NCBI GenBank assembly: GCA_900314225.1
Contig: OMUM01000116.1
Location: forward strand, 1 to 22,754
Length of the DNA stretch: 22,754 nucleotides
DNA from: an uncultured bacterium
Lineage (GTDB): Bacteria > Bacillota_I > Bacilli_A > RF39 > UBA660
Direction of reading: 5' to 3'
Shown: positions 7,233 through 12,608 of the stretch, one piece after another
Position numbering within the stretch: the first letter of the stretch is position 1
Layout: the number at the start of each line of letters is the position of its first letter
Notes under the pieces: generated by a model
Told to the model about the DNA's origin: nothing
Seen by the model: the letters and a program-made list of their open reading frames with translations, nothing else
Database searches by the model: none
Position numbers and translations under genes: made by a program

Positions 7233-7808
7233 GTGACAAAGAAAAAAAGTGATGAGCTATATGATGATTCATGGATGTATATCTTATTATTAACTACACT
7301 AGCTATATTAACGGAATCAGTAAAGACTTATACATTTAAAATAAATAGTATTAGTTTAAGTTTTTCAATTATTTTATTACCATTTGTATATTTGTTAACA
7401 AATTATATTAATAAAAAATATGATTATAAAAAAGCTATTGCTGGTATTTCTATATCAGCTGTAATTACAGTATGCTTTATGGCTATTATTTCATTTGCTC
7501 TGGGAAAAGATTTAATATTGACGAGTTTATCAGGTGAGTTTTTTGGTTATGTAGTAAGTCAATTTATTAATTTAACTATTAGTAATTTCTTACTTAATAA
7601 TACTACATCTCCTACTATATTAGTATTTTTAACATATTTATTTTGTATAATTGTATTTATATTGATTTATACTTTAGTAAATTTAAATAGAATGACATTA
7701 GATTATTATTGGACTAAGTATTTTGTAACGATTGGGATAGATTTTATAATATGTGTTCCAATAACTATAATTGATAAAAGTATAAAAAAAGGAAGAGATA
7801 TCGAATAG
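7233..7808 (+). CDS. VUT/COG1738-like integral membrane protein (putative precursor transporter)
   Basis: A 191-residue hydrophobic protein with about six membrane segments (near 15-33, 38-58, 69-90, 100-118, 128-150 and 162-182). The stretch FVYLLTNYINKKYDYKKAIA resembles the 'PltFlltDiinEvyGkk.A' signature of the VUT family (YhhQ, a queuosine-precursor transporter), and FFGYVVSQFINLTISNFLL resembles its 'aylvSQl.Dv.vf' segment. Some polar residues typical of YhhQ are missing, so this is a divergent relative and the substrate is not known. The start is GTG 7233 after GAGAGGGTGA (7217-7226). An out-of-frame ATG at 7229, equally near the ribosome site, opens only seven codons. Single-gene transcript between two terminators. 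Confidence 0.5.
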   Translation: MTKKKSDELYDDSWMYILLLTTLAILTESVKTYTFKINSISLSFSIILLPFVYLLTNYINKKYDYKKAIAGISISAVITVCFMAIISFALGKDLILTSLSGEFFGYVVSQFINLTISNFLLNNTTSPTILVFLTYLFCIIVFILIYTLVNLNRMTLDYYWTKYFVTIGIDFIICVPITIIDKSIKKGRDIE

Positions 7809-7817
7809 ATATCTCTT
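7793..7817. terminator. bidirectional terminator between convergent genes
   Basis: A perfect 10-bp stem, AAGAGATATC (7793-7802) with GATATCTCTT (7808-7817), has the loop GAATA. On the minus strand it is followed by CC and seven Ts (complement of 7784-7790), so it serves the CPBP gene best. On the plus strand only a short T-run follows. Confidence 0.75.
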
Positions 7818-7820
7818 TAA

Positions 7821-8519
7821 TTAAAAGTAAATTAAACAGGATAAGGTAAATAGTACAGTATTATGTAGAATATGCATTGTCATAGAAGTAAATACTGAAT
7901 CTGTTTTACTGTAACTAATAGCAAATACTCCTCCTAGAGCTCCATAAGGAATTATATATAGATAATCAGTTAAAGTTTTAGCAGTACTAAATACATGACC
8001 CCCACCAAATAATAAGAAGGAAAGAATAATAAAAATATATTTTTTATCTTTAAATATATCATATAATGTTTTTCTAAAGACCATTTCTTCGTTAAATGGA
8101 GCAATTAAACAAGTTTCTAGGGCCATGAACATAGGAGAAGCTTTAATCATAGTTTGAACTATATTTTCATTAATTGCTCCACCAGATTTTAAAACGTAAT
8201 ATAATAATAAATTTGATGTCATCATAATTACTAATCCTACTAAATACCATTTAAAACCAGTATCAAAATTTTTAGAGAAGTTTTTTGTATATGTTTTGAA
8301 TTCTTTTTTTAAATCTTTATGATATAAGATTAATATAATAAGCATAAATATAAAACTAGAAAAACAAGATAATAAAACTTGTGTACTTAGGTTGTTTCTT
8401 ATTTTTGAAATATCTAACTTAAATAGTATTACTGGAATATATTGGAGATAACTAGAGAAGAAGAATCCTATAAATACAATAATACTTTTTATAATTTTAT
8501 TAATATTTAAATTTTTCAT
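7821..8519 (-). CDS. CPBP-family intramembrane metalloprotease
   Basis: A 232-residue membrane protein of the CAAX-protease/bacteriocin-processing (CPBP, ABI) family, with about six to eight membrane segments. The catalytic motifs are complete. EEMVFR (144-149) is the EExxxR motif, H175 in FGGGHVF is the second, and H216-x3-N220 in MHILHN is the third. Family members cleave substrates inside the membrane, for example in bacteriocin self-immunity or regulated proteolysis; the substrate here is unknown. The start ATG is preceded on its own strand by GGTGAT. It lies alone, divergent from rpsO and convergent with the VUT-like gene, so context does not give its role. Confidence 0.88.
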   Translation of the reverse strand: MKNLNINKIIKSIIVFIGFFFSSYLQYIPVILFKLDISKIRNNLSTQVLLSCFSSFIFMLIILILYHKDLKKEFKTYTKNFSKNFDTGFKWYLVGLVIMMTSNLLLYYVLKSGGAINENIVQTMIKASPMFMALETCLIAPFNEEMVFRKTLYDIFKDKKYIFIILSFLLFGGGHVFSTAKTLTDYLYIIPYGALGGVFAISYSKTDSVFTSMTMHILHNTVLFTLSCLIYF

Positions 8520-8573
8520 TATATCACCATATTAAATTTATCATAAATATTTAGTATTTTAAAGTAAAAATAG

Positions 8574-8602
8574 TTGCAATATAAAAAAAATAATTATATA
8601 AT
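8574..8602 (+). promoter_or_regulatory. rpsO promoter
   Basis: TTGCAA (8574-8579), a 17-base spacer and a perfect TATAAT (8597-8602). The expected transcription start is near 8609, giving a leader of about 78 bases. Confidence 0.82.
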
Positions 8603-8612
8603 ACAAGTACTT

Positions 8613-8659
8613 ACCTTGACTCAGTTTGAAAAATTTCCGATTTCTTACTTAGTTATGGT
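8613..8659 (+). promoter_or_regulatory. structured rpsO leader, candidate S15 autoregulatory element
   Basis: The leader folds into one long imperfect hairpin. ACC (8613-8615) pairs with GGU (8657-8659). Then UGACU (8617-8621) pairs with AGUUA (8651-8655, one G-U) beyond a U-U mismatch, AG (8623-8624) pairs with CU (8648-8649), and GAAA (8628-8631) pairs with UUUC (8641-8644). It ends 12 bases before the ribosome site. S15 represses its own mRNA in several bacteria through unrelated leader structures; that this is one is inferred. Confidence 0.5.
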
Positions 8660-8686
8660 GAATTATTAAGAAAGGAAGTGTTGATT

Positions 8687-8956
8687 ATGGCATTAACAAA
8701 AGAAAAGAAACAAGAATTAGTTAAAAAGTATGCTAGAAATGAGAAAGATACTGGTTCAGCAGAAGTTCAAATAGCAATTCTTACAGAAGAAATTAATGAA
8801 TTAACTGAGCATTTAAAAGTACATACACATGATTATCATTCACGTAGAGGACTTTTAAAGAAAGTTGGACAAAGAAAGAATATGTTACAATATCTTGCTA
8901 AAAATGATATTCAAGCATATCGTGAGTTAATTAAAAAATTAGGATTAAGAAAGTAG
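8687..8956 (+). CDS. rpsO: 30S ribosomal protein S15
   Basis: An 89-residue protein, exactly the usual S15 length, which binds 16S rRNA early in 30S assembly. Family features: a start MALTKEKKQELVKKYA, the GSAEVQIAILTEEI segment, HTHDYHSRRGLLKKVGQRK with the rRNA-binding His/Asp/Ser residues, and the basic end. ATG 8687 follows AAAGGAAGTG (8671-8680); an in-frame GTG at 8678 lies inside that site and is rejected. The order rpsO-pnp is conserved across bacteria. Transcription is from its own promoter through a structured leader. Confidence 0.97.
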   Translation: MALTKEKKQELVKKYARNEKDTGSAEVQIAILTEEINELTEHLKVHTHDYHSRRGLLKKVGQRKNMLQYLAKNDIQAYRELIKKLGLRK

Positions 8957-8983
8957 ACACATTTTTTCGTGTCTATTTTTTTT
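8954..8983 (+). terminator. intercistronic terminator between rpsO and pnp
   Basis: TAGACAC (8954-8960) pairs with GTGTCTA (8969-8975) around an 8-base loop, followed by eight Ts (8976-8983). No clear promoter lies between it and pnp, so pnp probably depends on partial read-through, as is known for the E. coli rpsO-pnp region. Confidence 0.85.
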
Positions 8984-8998
8984 GAAGGAGAGGTAAAT

Positions 8999-11158
8999 AT
9001 GAAAAAAGTATTTGAATTGGATTTTCATGGTAAAAAAATTGTTGTTGAACATGGATGCCTTGCTAAACAAGCTGATGGAGCAGTACTTGTTAGATTTAAT
9101 GATACGGTTGTTTTAAGTGTAGCGGTAGTCTCTAAAACAGCTAATTTATTATCTGACTTTTTCCCATTAACAGTTAATTATCAAGAAAAATTATATTCTG
9201 TTGGTAAAATACCAGGAGGATTTATTAAAAGAGAAGGAAGACCAAGTGAGGCTGCAACACTTGCTGCAAGATTAATTGATCGTCCAATGCGTCCACTTTT
9301 TCCAGAAGGTTTTAAAAATGAAGTACAAGTAATTTCAACAGTTTTATCAGTTGATCAAGATTGTTCTCCAGAACTTGCTGCAATGTTAGGATCTTCTCTT
9401 GCTGTATCAATTTCTAAAATACCATTTGATGGGCCAATTGCAGGAGTTAAAGTTGGTAGAGTTGATGGGAAATTTGTTATAAATCCAACAGCTGAAGAGC
9501 TAGAAAAGTCAGATCTTGATTTAACAGTAGCTGGTACACATGATGCAATTAACATGGTTGAAGCTGGGGCAAAACAAGTTAAAGAAGGTGTTATGTTAGA
9601 TGCATTAATGGAAGGACATAATGCTGTAAAAGAATTGATTGACTTTGAAAATAAAATAATTGCTGAGATAGGCGAGCCTAAAATGGAATATGAAACACTT
9701 ATTCCAGAAAAAGAGTTAGAAGAACGTATAGGATCTTTAATAACTGATAAGATGAATAAGGCTCTTCATATTAAAGAAAAGCTTGAAAAGTATGAAGCAA
9801 TTGATAATATTAAACAAGAAATGATAGATTTATTTACTACTGAAAATGAAGATAAGTTAAAAGATGAAGAATTAAAAGAATTGCTTGTAAAAGTACAATT
9901 AGTAGTCAGTAAAATAGAATATGAATTATTTAGAAATATTGTTGTTAAAGAAGGTATTAGGTCAGATGGAAGAGCAATGGATGAGATTAGACCTTTATCA
10001 ACAGATATTGATTTACTTCCAAGAACCCATGGCTCAGCTTTATTTACAAGAGGTGAGACACAAGCTCTTTCTGTCACAACACTTGGTGCTATAAACGAAC
10101 ATCAAATAATAGATGGTCTTGGTCTAGAAGATCAAAAAAGATTCATGTTACATTATAACTTTCCACAATTTGCCGTTGGAGAAACTGGTAGATATGGTGC
10201 ACCAGGTCGTCGTGAAATTGGACATGGTGCATTAGGTGAGAGAGCACTTCTTCAAGTAATTCCATCTGAAGAAGAATTTCCATATACCATTAGAGTAGTT
10301 TCTGAAATACTTGAATCAAATGGATCTTCATCACAAGCAAGTATTTGTGCAGGTTGTATGTCACTAATGGCAGCAGGTGTTCCAATAAAAGCACCAGTTG
10401 CAGGAATTGCTATGGGATTAATTACTCATGGTAAAGACTATACTATATTAACTGATATTCAAGGAATGGAAGATCATTTAGGAGATATGGACTTTAAAGT
10501 TGCTGGAACAAGAAATGGTATTACTGCTCTTCAAATGGATATAAAAATTAAAGGAGTTACTAAAAAAATATTAAAAGAAGCCTTAACTCAAGCTAAAAAA
10601 GCTCGCCTAGAAATATTAGATGTCATTGAAAAACAAATCCCAGAACCTCGTAAAGAAGTATCTAAATATGCTCCAAAGATGGAAACATTTATGATAAATC
10701 CACTTAAGATAAAAGATGTTATTGGTAAGGGTGGAGAAACAATTACAAAAATTATCTGTGATGCTTCAAATGTTACTGAAGTAACTAATGTCAATGCTGT
10801 TAAAGTAGAATTAGAGGATGATGGTAGAGTAATAATTTATCATAATGATCAAAATATAATTGATAAAACTCGTAAGATGATTGAAGATATTACAAGAGAA
10901 GTAGAAGTTGGTAAGATTTATAATGCCAAAGTTGTAAAACTTGAAGACTTTGGATGCTTTGTAGAATTATGGCCAGGATGCGAAGGACTTGTTCACGTTT
11001 CACAAATAGCTGATAAGAGAATTGATAAACCAAGTGATGTTTTATCAGTAGGTGATGAAATAATGGTTAAAGCTCTTGGACCAGATAAAAAAGGTCGTCA
11101 AAACTTCTCAAGGAAAGATGCATTACCAAAAAAAGCACTTAAAAAGGATAAAAAATAG
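8999..11158 (+). CDS. pnp: polyribonucleotide nucleotidyltransferase (PNPase)
   Basis: A phosphorolytic 3'-5' exoribonuclease working as a trimeric ring in mRNA decay. Order in 719 residues: first RNase PH domain (1-225), with FFPLTVNYQEK and RPMRPLFPEGF; a helical linker (about 240-310); second RNase PH domain (315-545), with the phosphate-site GSSSQAS (442-448) and catalytic acidic residues in TDIQGMEDHLGDMDFKVAG (D486, D492); KH domain with VIGKGGETI (574-582); and S1 domain (637-706). All core motifs are present. ATG 8999 follows GAAGGAGAGGT (8984-8994); an in-frame GTG at 8969 lies in the terminator and is not used. The protein ends in a Lys-rich tail. Confidence 0.97.
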   Translation: MKKVFELDFHGKKIVVEHGCLAKQADGAVLVRFNDTVVLSVAVVSKTANLLSDFFPLTVNYQEKLYSVGKIPGGFIKREGRPSEAATLAARLIDRPMRPLFPEGFKNEVQVISTVLSVDQDCSPELAAMLGSSLAVSISKIPFDGPIAGVKVGRVDGKFVINPTAEELEKSDLDLTVAGTHDAINMVEAGAKQVKEGVMLDALMEGHNAVKELIDFENKIIAEIGEPKMEYETLIPEKELEERIGSLITDKMNKALHIKEKLEKYEAIDNIKQEMIDLFTTENEDKLKDEELKELLVKVQLVVSKIEYELFRNIVVKEGIRSDGRAMDEIRPLSTDIDLLPRTHGSALFTRGETQALSVTTLGAINEHQIIDGLGLEDQKRFMLHYNFPQFAVGETGRYGAPGRREIGHGALGERALLQVIPSEEEFPYTIRVVSEILESNGSSSQASICAGCMSLMAAGVPIKAPVAGIAMGLITHGKDYTILTDIQGMEDHLGDMDFKVAGTRNGITALQMDIKIKGVTKKILKEALTQAKKARLEILDVIEKQIPEPRKEVSKYAPKMETFMINPLKIKDVIGKGGETITKIICDASNVTEVTNVNAVKVELEDDGRVIIYHNDQNIIDKTRKMIEDITREVEVGKIYNAKVVKLEDFGCFVELWPGCEGLVHVSQIADKRIDKPSDVLSVGDEIMVKALGPDKKGRQNFSRKDALPKKALKKDKK

Positions 11159-11175
11159 TCCTTATTATGCAATAA

Positions 11176-11199
11176 GTTATAAAAATTATAGCAATTTTT
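11176..11199 (+). terminator. weak terminator after pnp
   Basis: GTTATAA (11176-11182) can pair with TTATAGC (11186-11192, one G-U) around AAA, followed by AATTTTT. The AT-rich stem makes the call tentative. Confidence 0.4.
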
Positions 11200-11216
11200 A
11201 AAAAATGTGTTATAAT
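11189..11216 (+). promoter_or_regulatory. promoter of the SPDTG surface-protein gene
   Basis: TATAAT (11211-11216) is preceded by TGT, an extended -10. The -35 is poor (TAGCAA, 11189-11194, 16-base spacer). It lies 24 bases before the ATG. Confidence 0.6.
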
Positions 11217-11239
11217 ATGGGCAAAGGAGGAACGGATAT

Positions 11240-11650
11240 ATGAGTGATTTAATTAGAACAATTATTAGATGGATTATTGTAATTATAATTATTATTTTAA
11301 TAATATTTATTATTTCTAAGATTACTAGTAAAAGTAGTTCAACAAGAAAGAATTTGAATTCAAATATAACAACTGTAGAAAAATCAGATAATTCAAAAAG
11401 TGATAGTTCTACATCTAGCGAAAATAGTAAATCAGAGACAAATTCAACTAAAAGTAGTAGTGATGCATCTGATGATAGCAGTAGTTCTACTAGTTCAAGC
11501 CAAGCAAATAGTAGTGATGAAGCAAATAATGAACAAGTAGTTAATTCACCAGACACAGGAACAAATGGAGGATTAGTAGGACTAATTGGTTCATTATTAG
11601 TAGTAGGCTCTACATCATATGTTGTTTATAAAAGTAAAAGATTCAATTAA
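11240..11650 (+). CDS. small Ser-rich surface protein with N-terminal membrane segment and SPDTG sorting-like signal
   Basis: A 136-residue protein of unknown function. Residues 10-27 are a very hydrophobic Ile-rich span after two Arg. Residues 31-95 are a low-complexity Ser/Thr/Asn/Asp/Lys linker. SPDTG (103-107) is followed by a Gly-rich hydrophobic segment (111-130) and a positive tail, KSKRFN. That ending has the layout of a sortase signal; (S/N/P)PxTG variants are known substrates in C. difficile. The N-terminal segment could be a signal peptide or an anchor. The ribosome site AAAGGAGG is strong, and the gene is transcribed alone between a promoter and a terminator. No sortase gene is in the window, so anchoring is inferred. 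Confidence 0.75.
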   Translation: MSDLIRTIIRWIIVIIIIILIIFIISKITSKSSSTRKNLNSNITTVEKSDNSKSDSSTSSENSKSETNSTKSSSDASDDSSSSTSSSQANSSDEANNEQVVNSPDTGTNGGLVGLIGSLLVVGSTSYVVYKSKRFN

Positions 11651-11667
11651 TATTTGAATCTTTTTTT
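11636..11667 (+). terminator. terminator of the SPDTG protein gene
   Basis: AAGATTCAA (11638-11646) pairs with TTGAATCTT (11654-11662) around a 7-base loop that includes the stop codon, followed by a T-run to 11667. Confidence 0.85.
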
Positions 11668-11693
11668 CATATATTTTAATAGGTGAAATATTT

Positions 11694-12527
11694 ATGAAAA
11701 AAATATTACTTTTATTTTTTTTAACTATTTTTAGTATGTATTATACTAATGTATGGGTAAATATTTTAAGAGAAAAAGATTCTCTTATGCAGGAAATAAA
11801 TGCAAATAGTTTTAAATATGAAGTAAAATCAATAGATGCGACTATAAAAGATAACGATATAATTATACCGGGAAAATATGGGAAAAAGATTAATAAAAAA
11901 GAGTCATATTTAAATATGAAAAAATATGGAACTTATAATGAATTATTAACTGTAATGACTGAAGTAAAACCAGATATTTCAGTAGAAGATAACTATGATA
12001 AATATATAGAAAAAGGAAATCCATTAAATAAAAATATTTCTTTAGTATTTATTGTTGATGATAATATAAATCAAATAATAGATATTTTAAATACTAAGAA
12101 GATTGTTGCAAATATATTTATTGATGGAAAATATATAAAAGAAAATGAAAATTTTATTAGGACTACAAATAATCAAATAGAATTACTTAGTTTTAACAAT
12201 AAATATGAGGAAGATTCTTTTAAAGTTTCATTATCATATTTAAAATCTTTAACTGGTAAAGATTCTCATTTTTGTTATACTGAGAGAAAAGATGAGAAGA
12301 TATTAAATTTATGTAAAAAATTAAAATTACATGTAATAAAGCCTTATTTAGTAATAGAAAATAATTTATTATCTTTATTAAAGAAAAATATTAATAATGG
12401 GATAGTTATATCTATTAGAATAAATTCTGCTAATATAGATGATTTATCTTTAGGAATTGATTATATTAGAAGAAAAGGGTATGAGATAGTTACTTTAGAT
12501 GATTTAATAAATGAAAATATTGATTAA
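11694..12527 (+). CDS. degenerate polysaccharide deacetylase-like (NodB-fold) secreted protein, YlxY position
   Basis: A 277-residue protein with an N-terminal hydrophobic signal or anchor (3-21). Residues about 50-110 are a preceding region containing IIIPGKYGKKINKKESYLNM. From 114 on it follows the polysaccharide-deacetylase pattern: NISLVFIVDD (114-123) at the place of 'kialTFDDGP', IVANIFIDGKYI (137-148) for 'katFFv.G', and GYEIVTLDDLI (262-272) for the typical 'GYkfVtLsEll' end. The two Asp remain (122-123), but the HxxxH metal motif is missing; SFNNKYEED stands in its place. Deacetylase activity is therefore unlikely. In B. subtilis, ylxY (a deacetylase homologue) also follows pnp, which supports the family call. 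ATG 11694 follows AGGTGAAA. The function is probably in the envelope, by inference only. Confidence 0.62.
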   Translation: MKKILLLFFLTIFSMYYTNVWVNILREKDSLMQEINANSFKYEVKSIDATIKDNDIIIPGKYGKKINKKESYLNMKKYGTYNELLTVMTEVKPDISVEDNYDKYIEKGNPLNKNISLVFIVDDNINQIIDILNTKKIVANIFIDGKYIKENENFIRTTNNQIELLSFNNKYEEDSFKVSLSYLKSLTGKDSHFCYTERKDEKILNLCKKLKLHVIKPYLVIENNLLSLLKKNINNGIVISIRINSANIDDLSLGIDYIRRKGYEIVTLDDLINENID

Positions 12528-12532
12528 TTTTT

Positions 12533-12558
12533 AAAGACAACTTTTAGTTGTTTTCTTT
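12533..12558 (+). terminator. terminator after the deacetylase-like gene
   Basis: AAGACAACT (12534-12542) pairs with AGTTGTTTT (12546-12554, one G-U) around TTT, followed by CTTT. Nine-pair stem with a modest U-tract. Confidence 0.7.
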
Positions 12559-12560
12559 AT

Positions 12561-12589
12561 TTGCTCTAATTTCTTATTTATTGTATAAT
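12561..12589 (+). promoter_or_regulatory. smc promoter
   Basis: A perfect TATAAT (12584-12589) lies 17 bases after TTGCTC (12561-12566). It is just downstream of a terminator and 19 bases before the smc start. Confidence 0.62.
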
Positions 12590-12608
12590 TCTAGATAGGG
12601 TGAAGTAT

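Noticed and set aside
8551..8579. Divergent promoter for the CPBP protease sharing the palindromic TTGCAA
   Set aside because: The minus-strand -10 at the right distance (TACTAA) is poor.
9355..10794. Three antisense open frames inside pnp (9355-9555, 9766-10077, 10588-10794)
   Set aside because: Shadows of PNPase codons; no ribosome sites, no family resemblance.
11400..11500. Short repeats of AGT/TCA-type codons, possible repeat array
   Set aside because: Irregular Ser codons of a low-complexity linker, with no repeat unit or spacers; not a CRISPR array.
11098..11556. Antisense open frame of 152 codons across the SPDTG protein gene
   Set aside because: It arises from the Ser-rich repeat codons read backwards. 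The plus-strand gene has promoter, ribosome site and terminator.
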